Origin: an uncultured Bacteroidota bacterium | GTDB lineage: Bacteria; Bacteroidota; Bacteroidia; Bacteroidales; 4484-276 | Direction of reading: 5' to 3' | DNA length: 11,157 bases | Assembly: GCA_903930725.1 (NCBI GenBank) | Contig: CAIYZW010000043.1 | Location: 1 to 11,157 of the forward strand | Part shown: positions 1 to 6,864 of the stretch, piece by piece | Layout: every line of letters begins with the position of its first letter | Position numbering within the stretch: the first letter of the stretch is position 1 | Made by a program: the position numbers and the translations under genes | The notes under the pieces: model-generated | The model's database searches: none | The model's input: the letters and a program-made list of their open reading frames with translations, nothing else | What the model was told of the DNA's origin: nothing

Positions 1-385
1 GCCGAAACTCCTCCGTAACCACGTTACGTTGCACTTCGAGGCTTTTTTCAGAAAATGCCAGTTGAAACATTCTGTCGGATTCAAGCCAGAAGCCCGTTTC
101 GATGTTTTGCACCGGCAGCGTGAGGTAATAATTGGTGATGTCGTTGTTGGTGAAAGCATTGTTTTCGCCACCGGCTTTTTCGAGTGGCTCGTCGTATTTG
201 GGGATGTTCACCGAACCGCCAAACATAAGATGTTCAAAAAGGTGTGCAAAGCCCGTTTTGGATGGATCTTCATCCCTGGCGCCCACATTGTACAGCACGT
301 TGATGGCTACAATTGGCGTTGATTCGTCGTGATGAACGATTACACGAAGACCGTTGCTGAGTTCAAATTTTTCGAAGTTGATCAT
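1..385 (-). CDS. M16 family zinc metallopeptidase, N-terminal part (cut by window edge)
   Basis: Reading the minus strand from the ATG at 385-383 gives 128 open codons that run off the left edge. The protein starts MINFEKFELSNGLRV, the usual beginning of bacterial pitrilysin/processing-peptidase-type M16 proteins. The inverted zinc motif HLFEH is at residues 48-52 (H48 and H52 bind zinc, E51 is the catalytic base). It is followed by the conserved GGENNAFTNNDITNYY stretch (residues 72-87) and by NVVTEEF (121-127), where E125 or E126 is the probable third zinc ligand. Family members degrade peptides, often in the periplasm, and full-length forms are about 400-950 residues, so most of the protein is missing here. 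No signal peptide is seen at this start, so it could be cytoplasmic. It is separated from the glycan genes by 363 bases and has no evident link to them. The family call is secure; the substrate is unknown. Confidence 0.93.
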   Translation of the reverse strand, partial: MINFEKFELSNGLRVIVHHDESTPIVAINVLYNVGARDEDPSKTGFAHLFEHLMFGGSVNIPKYDEPLEKAGGENNAFTNNDITNYYLTLPVQNIETGFWLESDRMFQLAFSEKSLEVQRNVVTEEFR

Positions 386-487
386 AAAAATTCTGACAAA
401 TAATTTAGCGAAAGGAATATTCCCTTCCGTGACAATCAAACAATAAAAAATGAGTTTTGATGAAAAACAGTTCATTTTTTGATGGGG

Positions 488-518
488 CAAAAGTAAGTTT
501 TAATGATCGCATAAAAAC
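488..518 (-). promoter_or_regulatory. Possible Bacteroidota sigma-ABfr promoter for the M16 gene
   Basis: On the minus strand, TACTTTTG (495 to 488) matches the Bacteroidota -7 consensus TAnnTTTG exactly. About 19 bases upstream lies GTTTTT (518-513), an imperfect match to the -33 TTTG element. Transcription would start near 482, leaving a leader of about 97 bases before the ATG at 385. An eight-base degenerate motif in AT-rich DNA can occur by chance, so this is tentative. Confidence 0.3.
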
Positions 519-606
519 TGAGCGATTCTATAAAAATTGAAAATCCGTTGCCTGAAAAATCACCAATACCTGGTTTTAAGAATATTACGCATGTTTTAAG
601 AAAACT

Positions 607-620
607 CGGAATTCATTCCG
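607..620 (-). terminator. Weak terminator-like hairpin downstream of the T9SS protein gene
   Basis: On the minus strand this reads CGGAA-TGAA-TTCCG followed by AGTTTTC, a 5-bp stem with a 4-base loop and a short T run. It lies about 130 bases after the stop codon at 749-751. The stem is short for an intrinsic terminator. A second hairpin nearer the gene (691-706, a 6-bp AT-rich stem) has no T tract. Either could simply stabilise a 3' end. Confidence 0.22.
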
Positions 621-748
621 AAAATTTCGATAAATCATTTTTTCTATCCAAAATCGGTCAAAAAGATCGGCAGTAAATGATCTATTGGTGTACTTTACTG
701 AAAGTAAAAGGAGGTGATAGTTTTCGGGGAATTTTAAATCAGCTACAC

Positions 749-3700
749 TTATTGGCTGAAAACAATTTTTTGGATAATCATCTTTTCATTTTCCAACAGG
801 ATTTTACAAAAATAAATTCCCGATAAAAGCTGAGGAACATCAATAACGATGGGTGAATCCTGATAAACGACCGGATAATCGGCGATTTTTCGGCCATCCA
901 GGGCAATTAAAGAAACTTGTTGTGCGCGGATATTGCCGGTAAGTTGAATATAAAACTGATTTTTAGCGGGGTTTGGATAAAACCTGATGGCTGCTTCATT
1001 TTCATCAATTCCGGCGGGGGTCGCCCACTGGTTTTTTAGTTGTTCGATTTGCGAAACCGGAATTTCTTTATCCCAGAGTTTTACTTCATCCACGCTTCCG
1101 CGGAGGGCGTAAAGTGTTTCCACATCGTCCATCCGGCCAATGGTTAATGGTTTTGTCGAAGGTTGAATTGTTCCTGAAAAAGCTTTAAATGTATCCAGGG
1201 CACCATCAACATACAGCTCCATCGAGTAGCCGGAATAAAGCGCGGTTACATGGTAATAACGGTTCAATTCGATTGGTGATGAACCATCAAGGTCCGAAAC
1301 ACCAGTATTTGTTTTTACTGTCCATCTGAACCGGCCTTCGGGAGTAATGGAGAGTTTATACCGCTGCTGCCATGAACCATGGGAGATGATAAACCGTTCG
1401 GAGTTGAGTTGTTCGCATTTTACCCAGCAACTTAAACTTACCGCGTTGCTGAAATTGAGGTCGGTGTTGTTTTCGGTAAAGATGATGTTTTGCCCTGCCG
1501 TAAACCTGTATGCCAACGAAGGCAGGCCGCGGGCGTCATCTGTTTTTGATACTCCGGAAACGGTGGCATGAAAATTATCAGCAACAGCATTCAAGTTATT
1601 GAAATCAAAAGGGTACCAGATGAGCGGGGTTTGTGCCGCGAAACTTGTGTCCTTCACTAGCGCACCTACCGCAACTGTTGTCGAAAGCAAGTCCTGGTTA
1701 GTGACCGTTAAGGTGATGGTTCCAACCTGCGGATTTCCTGGAGCTTGCCAGGTTACCGTATTCCCAGTGGTTTGGTTTAAAACGCCCGAAGTTGCGCTCC
1801 ACAAGTATTGAAGAAATTCACCCGGCGCCGGAACTACTGAGGCCATGAAGGTATTATTCTCGTTAATTGCGGTGTATTTTGTTGCCGCATCAATTCCATT
1901 TACAACCGGAGGAACAGCGATGTGCACCACAACCTGCAAATTAAGTGTGTCAATGGCAATCTGACCGTTATAGCTGATTTTGCATTTGAGGACAAGTTGC
2001 TCAGGAAGCGAGGGTGCAGTCAGTGTTGCCTGCGACTGGTTCTGGCCGGGAACAAGGACATCATCCAAAAACCACTCAAACTGTACATCATCACCCGGAT
2101 TTACATTTCCGGGTTCACACCAAGCCGTAAACCCGACATTTACCAGCAAAGGATTTTTATCGGTCGAAAGCGCCTTAATCCGCAGGTTTTCGGTATAATC
2201 GTACTGGTAATGATAATCGAGCACATCATCACCGGCAAAAAGGCGGCCATTGTGGGCTTCAGGAAGCAGTCCTGAAGGGAACAACCTGATCAATCTTACC
2301 TCTCCGGCAGGGATTGAAAGCTGAAAAGATCCTGAAACAGCAGTTTGTATGACGGTTTCGGTTAAAGATTCGTAAACCCCGAAAATGCCTTGAGGCAGAT
2401 TAACCAGAACCTGTTTGTTAGCCTGTGTCGGATTAAAATAGAGATATGAAACGAGGGAATCATCACCGTAAAGGTCGGTTTTATTGAGGTCAATTTGAAT
2501 GATTTCGGGGATATTGGTAGCTTTTACCACAGCCGCAAGATAGCCAACACCTGAACCGCTGTAAAGCGATAAATTGGTTGCCGCCCATCCGCCTCCGATG
2601 GCGTCGCCGGTGGCAAAAGGTGTTTTTCCCTGCAAAACTTCCTTCATCGCTTCGTGCGGAATGCAGGCCGTTGGGTCATTGGCCGAAGCCCAGGCATAAG
2701 AATCCTGATGATCCTGAGGCAGCGCGTTCCAGTAAAACAACCTGCTGGCATTGGTTAAATTAAGAATCCATTTGGCGATGGCACGGGCGTATCGTTTGTC
2801 GTATTTGGGAAGTGGCGCCAGCGCCGCAGCCTGTTGGAAGCCATTCATCACAAAAGCATAATCAGCACCGCCATCATTGGCTTCGCCGATCAATCCCGAA
2901 ACATCATAACCTCCCCAGTTTCCAACAATGGCACCCCATCCTCTGAGGTCGCCACGGTGGAAGCACCAACCGAGCAATTTCTGAACCGGATAATTGGTTT
3001 CTTCGACAGCATTCAGGCGTGCAGCAACCAACGTTCCGTAAGCCAACTGCAATTCATACGATGGATTTGTCTCAAAACTCCCTAAAAAATCCATCGCTAA
3101 CTGAGCGCCTTCAAAGTAATTTCGGTTATCGGTTTCGAGATAAGCATTGTAGAGCAGCCAGGCTATGCTTCCGGCTGCCTCGGGTTCCGGAACGCCGCTG
3201 GTTAATGGAAGTCCGGTGTTAAGGTCAAATGCCCGGTAATTCATATTGGGAGGTGTCCATGGTTTTGTACTTCCTCCAAGCTGGTTTACACAATAAAGCC
3301 AGCGATCGGCAACGGTTGTAAACTGGCTGCTGAATTCCGGCGCAGCATTGGGGTACAACGCTTTCAACTGATAAAAATAAACATTGGGCATCACATCGTA
3401 CCACCAGTCGTCACCGGAAGTTGTCGAATAACTGTTAAGATAGACATCCTGTCCATTTTTAAGATTAAAGAAATCCTTGCTCATGGCAACCCAATTCAGG
3501 CCGTTCTGGTTGCTTTTATCAATACCCGCACATGATGCACTCACAATTGCCGGCAAAATATTGATGGCTTCGGCCTGGTTGAGATGATTTTCGGCGCCAA
3601 CGTATGAATCGAGAAAAAGTGGAATATTATCAGGATAATTATACTCACCGGCAGTTCCAAGTCGCGAAAGCGGCAGGTATTGTCCTGATTTTTGAAGATC

Positions 3701-3868
3701 AAAAACGAAGTTGTCGTAATCCACGGTTACCGCGTTCCAGTCTCTGATCTGAAGCGGAGTTGGCAAATCGGGCATAAGATCAATCCTTGAAATGCTTAAT
3801 TGGCCCGGCTGCGCGAAAGATTGCATCAAAAAAATGCAAAGCGGTATTAAAAGTAAAATTCGTTTCAT
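749..3868 (-). CDS. Secreted multidomain protein: helical (alpha/alpha)-toroid-like region, Ig-like domains, LamG, T9SS sorting domain
   Basis: This 1039-residue protein begins with a type I signal peptide (MKRILLLIPL..., likely cleavage after A19 in SFA|QPG). Residues 30-455 are mostly helical, with aromatic- and glycine-rich conserved-looking motifs: GNWGGYD (316-322), NDGGADYAF (331-339), PHEAMKE (404-410) and ATGDAIGGGW (419-428). This region looks like an alpha-toroid enzyme rather than an adhesin. Residues 455-535 (SYLYFNP, ... SIPAGEVRLIRL) look like the small beta domain that often follows such toroids. Two Ig-like domains (about 565-648 and 652-738) and a LamG/concanavalin-like domain (about 747-945) follow. 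The end (961-1039, FYPNPAKNQF ... LSGIYF ... IVF) is a T9SS type A sorting domain, which implies export and cell-surface attachment or release. I cannot place it in a named CAZy family. The SusC/D context suggests that it acts on a glycan. The stop is TAA at 751-749. Confidence 0.85.
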   Translation of the reverse strand: MKRILLLIPLCIFLMQSFAQPGQLSISRIDLMPDLPTPLQIRDWNAVTVDYDNFVFDLQKSGQYLPLSRLGTAGEYNYPDNIPLFLDSYVGAENHLNQAEAINILPAIVSASCAGIDKSNQNGLNWVAMSKDFFNLKNGQDVYLNSYSTTSGDDWWYDVMPNVYFYQLKALYPNAAPEFSSQFTTVADRWLYCVNQLGGSTKPWTPPNMNYRAFDLNTGLPLTSGVPEPEAAGSIAWLLYNAYLETDNRNYFEGAQLAMDFLGSFETNPSYELQLAYGTLVAARLNAVEETNYPVQKLLGWCFHRGDLRGWGAIVGNWGGYDVSGLIGEANDGGADYAFVMNGFQQAAALAPLPKYDKRYARAIAKWILNLTNASRLFYWNALPQDHQDSYAWASANDPTACIPHEAMKEVLQGKTPFATGDAIGGGWAATNLSLYSGSGVGYLAAVVKATNIPEIIQIDLNKTDLYGDDSLVSYLYFNPTQANKQVLVNLPQGIFGVYESLTETVIQTAVSGSFQLSIPAGEVRLIRLFPSGLLPEAHNGRLFAGDDVLDYHYQYDYTENLRIKALSTDKNPLLVNVGFTAWCEPGNVNPGDDVQFEWFLDDVLVPGQNQSQATLTAPSLPEQLVLKCKISYNGQIAIDTLNLQVVVHIAVPPVVNGIDAATKYTAINENNTFMASVVPAPGEFLQYLWSATSGVLNQTTGNTVTWQAPGNPQVGTITLTVTNQDLLSTTVAVGALVKDTSFAAQTPLIWYPFDFNNLNAVADNFHATVSGVSKTDDARGLPSLAYRFTAGQNIIFTENNTDLNFSNAVSLSCWVKCEQLNSERFIISHGSWQQRYKLSITPEGRFRWTVKTNTGVSDLDGSSPIELNRYYHVTALYSGYSMELYVDGALDTFKAFSGTIQPSTKPLTIGRMDDVETLYALRGSVDEVKLWDKEIPVSQIEQLKNQWATPAGIDENEAAIRFYPNPAKNQFYIQLTGNIRAQQVSLIALDGRKIADYPVVYQDSPIVIDVPQLLSGIYFCKILLENEKMIIQKIVFSQ

Positions 3869-3937
3869 TTTAAAAAATTTTTATAGAAGTCCGGAATTAT
3901 CATAAATTCATTTTAATCATTGTAACAGATTGATTTT

Positions 3938-3971
3938 AAACCTAACAGGTTTTTAAAACCTGGTAGGTTTT
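3938..3971. repeat. Nested palindrome made of two AAACCTnnnAGGTTT units
   Basis: Two small palindromes lie side by side: AAACCT-AAC-AGGTTT (3938-3952) and AAAACCT-GGT-AGGTTTT (3955-3971), each with a perfect 6-7 bp stem and a 3-base loop. Together they form one larger inverted repeat with 16-base arms (3938-3953 and 3955-3970) and a single mismatch. The element sits 55 bases past the stop of the 819-residue gene and about 70 bases upstream of the start of the 1039-residue gene. It could act as a transcript-end hairpin or be a dispersed REP-like element. The sequence alone does not decide between these. Confidence 0.7.
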
Positions 3972-4025
3972 CAACTATGTACTTGTCTCATCAATAAACG
4001 AACGACTACAAAACTGCCTCGCTGT

Positions 4026-6485
4026 TTATTGCTTTTGATAGTCGGGGTCCATTTCAGGTTTGCGAATTCCGGCGACTTCATCGGCCATTAGCACGAAGAC
4101 ATTCCAGCAAAGCCCCTTTGTAGATACCCACCAGGAATCGGTGCTTGTCCATTTGGTAGGGATGAATTCCTTGCTGAAAGGCCATTCCGGGTTCAGGTTA
4201 ATCTCAGCCCAGATCCGGTTTTCCATGCGTTTTTCGGCTTTTTCCCAACCATGCTTCAAACCGACAACATAGGCGCAATATTCGGCGCGCAACCAGCTTC
4301 CTCCGTTATAATAATAGCCGTCATTCTGACCATTGCTATAATTGGCTTCGCCGAATTTTTCGAAAGGCTGGTAATCACCCGACAGGTAGGCAAAACCAAT
4401 ACTATCGTTTGTAAGACGCACACAAATAGGAGCGGTGGTTCCTAATTCCGGGTGGGGCGAATCAGTCACTTTGTTAAGAATGGGGATCTGATCAAGGTGA
4501 TTAATAACCATTTCATCCGTCAACATTGGCCTCTTGAAAAGCCAGAGCGAGAAAAACTCAGGCTCCAGATCGGTGAGTGTGATGATGTCAGGATATTTCC
4601 TGTCGAAAAGGAGATGTTTCCGTTGCGGGTCATAAAAATTCCGGTATTCCTGTTCTGCTTTTTCGATGTAGGCTTCCGATACCTCAAACCCGAGTTCTTT
4701 TATGGTTCGCAGCGCGATGACCAACATTCCCTGATTTACAGCAAGACGGTCGGTTTTTGGGTTGAAATCAACAATATCAACCTGGCTGAGTGAAAAGTGC
4801 GAACGGCAGATGCCGTCGTGTAGAGCGTCGAATTCATTCAAAACATAACCGACGGCTTTTTTTATTTTATCCTGTGGCAGACTGACCCCAAAGCGGCGTT
4901 TGTTCAGCATCGCCCAGATCAGCCATTCGATGGTGGCTTCGTTGTCTTTGGCCTCGATGCTTCCCATGTACGGCGTAATAATGGTGCCAATTCCACCCTG
5001 TGGCGTTTGGGTTTTGCCCCATTGTTCCCAGATTGTCAGATTCAGGTCTTCATTATAGGTCGCAACCGTGGAGAAAAACGAATCCCGGTTGTACATGTCG
5101 GGCGAATAATTCATGTTTGGAACATTAAAAGGGGTCATGTCATGCACGGAGGTAATCCAGGTGAGCATGTTGAAATTGGCGTACAGCATTTTTTCGATCT
5201 GTGTTCCATCGAAGCCTTTGCCTTCAGCCAGCCGGGTTTGTGCAGAAATCATAAAGTCTTTGTGGTTTGTGTAAGGCTCAATAAAAATATAGGTTGTTTT
5301 TTCGATGGATTTCCCCATCGGAAGCAGGTTGTAAGCTTCTTTTTGTGGTTGATGTTCGGTAAATTCAAGGTCTTTAATCTGCAACCAGGATTCCTTGCCC
5401 GATTGTGTGCCAATGAACATGGTTACCGAATCATTCCCGATATAGGGGATCAGAATACTTCCTTTAAAAAGTGTCCATTCCTGTTCGTTTGCCGGGAAAT
5501 TATCAATATATTTTACGCCTTCTTCGAGTTCGGTGGTTTTTACGCCTTTGCGCATCCTGAAAAGTTTCAGCGCCAGCGGAGTGTTGCCTTTGCACATGAA
5601 AGAAATGGTATAAATTTTCTGATCTTTAAATGGGGCGATAAATTCGATACCTGCCCTGCCACCGGGATGACAGATCAGCGAAATCATGGTGTCATTTTTT
5701 AATACATCAACATTTCCGTCATTCTGATAGTTGCTTCCGGCATCAACAATACGCGTGGTTCCTGCATCCAGGTTGTACATTTCACCAAAAGTCTGACGGA
5801 CATAATCATTTTTCTGAGCCTGCTCTTCCGGAGTTGAAACAAAATATAATTCGGGATCCGGGAGTAACCTCATGCCTACAAAACCACCTCCCCTTCCACT
5901 GAAACGACGGCGGGTGGTGCGCGTAAACTGGTTCAGGTAGCCGGCATCTGTTAAAAAACCAACTACGGTATTTTCCGGAGTAACCCAACCTGCGGCGGGA
6001 TACATCTCGTGAACGAAACCTCCGGGAAAGTTGTCGTGTTCGAAGGTTATAAATTTAAACGGCTTTTTAGGCGGGCGGGAAGTTTCTTCTAAAATATAAT
6101 ACAAATCAGTCATGGATGGCTGAAAGAGTTGAACCGTCTTTTTTACCACGTTCTGGTTTACAATCTCATAACTGACGTTTACGGATAAATTTGCATCAAA
6201 TTCGGTTAAATATGAATGGCGGGACAGCATGATTTGGTCTTCATCCCCTGTCCAGGTTTCTCCTTTCCATGTCGCTATTTGTGCCGTTGTGCTGCCATCT
6301 GTATTAAAAAACCGGATGGAGAATTCTTCGGTGTTGGTGACTAACAACCGGTTGTCATCAAACAATTCGACACGGAAACCTTCAAGGCTGTCTCCGGTTA
6401 CCTTGAGGTGCAATTGCTGGCTTTTTGCAGAGAACCCAATACAAAAAGCCATCAAAAAAAATGAAACAAATCTCAATTTAGCCAT
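4026..6485 (-). CDS. Secreted six-hairpin glycosidase-like protein, family not recognised
   Basis: This 819-residue protein starts with a type I signal peptide (MAKLRFVSFFLMAFCIGFSA, cleavage near S22/Q23, with no lipobox cysteine at the cleavage point). Residues 25-250 are beta-rich, and about 255-380 resemble a jelly-roll carbohydrate-binding module. The C-terminal part (about 400-805) has the aromatic, helix-repeat character of six-hairpin ((alpha/alpha)6) glycosidases. Notable motifs are PNMNY (456-460), MYNRDSFFS (464-472, recalling the RDS/RDT motif of trehalase- and glucoamylase-like enzymes), DNEATIEWL (514-522), and NGGSWLRAEY (727-736), followed by SWWVSTKGLCWN (784-795). D468, E516 and E735 are possible catalytic acids, by analogy only. 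There is no T9SS domain, so the protein is probably periplasmic or exported by another route. It lies between the LamG lipoprotein and the T9SS protein. The fold call is moderately supported; the substrate is unknown. Confidence 0.82.
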   Translation of the reverse strand: MAKLRFVSFFLMAFCIGFSAKSQQLHLKVTGDSLEGFRVELFDDNRLLVTNTEEFSIRFFNTDGSTTAQIATWKGETWTGDEDQIMLSRHSYLTEFDANLSVNVSYEIVNQNVVKKTVQLFQPSMTDLYYILEETSRPPKKPFKFITFEHDNFPGGFVHEMYPAAGWVTPENTVVGFLTDAGYLNQFTRTTRRRFSGRGGGFVGMRLLPDPELYFVSTPEEQAQKNDYVRQTFGEMYNLDAGTTRIVDAGSNYQNDGNVDVLKNDTMISLICHPGGRAGIEFIAPFKDQKIYTISFMCKGNTPLALKLFRMRKGVKTTELEEGVKYIDNFPANEQEWTLFKGSILIPYIGNDSVTMFIGTQSGKESWLQIKDLEFTEHQPQKEAYNLLPMGKSIEKTTYIFIEPYTNHKDFMISAQTRLAEGKGFDGTQIEKMLYANFNMLTWITSVHDMTPFNVPNMNYSPDMYNRDSFFSTVATYNEDLNLTIWEQWGKTQTPQGGIGTIITPYMGSIEAKDNEATIEWLIWAMLNKRRFGVSLPQDKIKKAVGYVLNEFDALHDGICRSHFSLSQVDIVDFNPKTDRLAVNQGMLVIALRTIKELGFEVSEAYIEKAEQEYRNFYDPQRKHLLFDRKYPDIITLTDLEPEFFSLWLFKRPMLTDEMVINHLDQIPILNKVTDSPHPELGTTAPICVRLTNDSIGFAYLSGDYQPFEKFGEANYSNGQNDGYYYNGGSWLRAEYCAYVVGLKHGWEKAEKRMENRIWAEINLNPEWPFSKEFIPTKWTSTDSWWVSTKGLCWNVFVLMADEVAGIRKPEMDPDYQKQ

Positions 6486-6527
6486 GATTATTTAGAGCTT
6501 GATGGAAACCCAAATCCTTTTAAAATC

Positions 6528-6549
6528 AATATTTCGGTGCGATGCACCT
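6528..6549 (+). repeat. REP-like palindrome, copy 1
   Basis: The sequence AATATTTCGGTGC-GAT-GCACCT holds a 5-bp stem (GGTGC/GCACC) around a 3-base loop. It agrees with copy 3 (6662-6683, opposite strand) at 20 of 22 positions, and both differences are in the loop. Conservation outside the stem (AATATTTC) argues that this is a repeat family rather than chance hairpins. Confidence 0.7.
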
Positions 6550-6575
6550 TGTAATCAGATCCATGAGATTTTCCT

Positions 6576-6633
6576 ATCAATATCCTGGTGCTCTGCACCT
6601 TAAATTCAAGCCACAGCTTGGCAAAATATTGAT
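6576..6633 (+). repeat. REP-like composite element, copy 2 with inverted ends
   Basis: AATATCCTGGTGC-TCT-GCACCT (6579-6600) matches the copy 3 sequence at 19 of 22 positions. It is followed by a second hairpin, CAAGC-CACA-GCTTG (6607-6620). The pair is bounded by ATCAATAT (6576-6583) and its exact reverse complement ATATTGAT (6626-6633). The whole therefore has the paired, inverted layout of a REPIN-type element: two different hairpins inside shared inverted ends. Confidence 0.6.
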
Positions 6634-6661
6634 GGTTATAAAGTTATCGTTAGAATAATTG

Positions 6662-6683
6662 AGGTGCAGAGCACCGAAATATT
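6662..6683 (-). repeat. REP-like palindrome, copy 3 (inverted)
   Basis: Read on the minus strand this is AATATTTCGGTGC-TCT-GCACCT, the same unit as copies 1 and 2 in the opposite orientation. The stem GGTGC/GCACC is perfect. The ATTGAT end seen in copy 2 is degraded here (ATTCTT). Confidence 0.7.
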
Positions 6684-6778
6684 CTTTCAACTGTTGTTTG
6701 AATGGTTTATCAGCAGCCACCAAGCAGTCCCAATTTACTATTTGGTAAAATCAGAATATCGTCCATTCTTAATAAAGA

Positions 6779-6829
6779 GGAAGGCTCAATTCCCCGCCAA
6801 ATACTCAGCAGGAATTATTGAGCCCTTCC
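6779..6829 (-). terminator. Terminator-like hairpin after the LamG lipoprotein gene
   Basis: The arms are at 6779-6793 and 6811-6829. On the plus strand GGAAGGCTCAATTCC pairs with GGAATTATTGAGCCCTTCC, giving runs of six, six and about four base pairs with small bulges. On the minus strand the hairpin begins 36 bases after the stop codon at 6867-6865 and is followed by TCTTTATTAAG, a weak T-rich tail. It probably ends or attenuates the susC-susD-lipoprotein transcript before the 819-residue gene. Confidence 0.5.
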
Positions 6830-6864
6830 CCTATAACAAATTATTAAAAAACCAAACCAACCAA

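Larger units (their letters stand above)
386..748. other. Intergenic region between the M16 and T9SS protein genes
   Basis: This 363-base AT-rich stretch has no convincing gene on either strand. It holds a possible minus-strand promoter for the M16 gene (488-495) and two small perfect inverted repeats: CGGAAT-TC-ATTCCG at 607-620 and TACTTT-ACTG-AAAGTA at 691-706. It also holds two pairs of short direct repeats with about 20-base spacing: ATAAAAACTGA at 511-521 against ATAAAAATTGA at 530-540, and GTTTTAAGAA at 573-582 and again at 593-602. None of these was matched to a known regulatory element. Confidence 0.6.
6486..6864. other. Intergenic region with palindromic repeats and a terminator
   Basis: This 379-base gap splits the locus between the LamG lipoprotein gene and the 819-residue gene. 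It contains three copies of a 22-base palindromic repeat, an additional CAAGC-CACA-GCTTG hairpin, and a long terminator-like hairpin at 6779-6829. A plus-strand open frame beginning at 6664 extends far into the antisense of the lipoprotein gene and is not credible. No match to the TAnnTTTG promoter motif was found upstream of the 819-residue gene. Confidence 0.7.

Noticed and set aside
29..322. 97-codon plus-strand open frame
   Set aside because: It is antisense to the M16 peptidase, whose HLFEH motif and conserved flanks are unmistakable on the minus strand.
5007..5702. 231-codon plus-strand open frame
   Set aside because: It lies entirely antisense to the 819-residue secreted protein gene, and its translation shows no domain or signal-peptide character. 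The minus-strand frame has a clear signal peptide and enzyme-like motifs.
6528..6683. CRISPR array
   Set aside because: The repeats are only three, differ in orientation, are irregularly spaced and carry short palindromic hairpins. They fit REP-like elements, and no cas gene is present.
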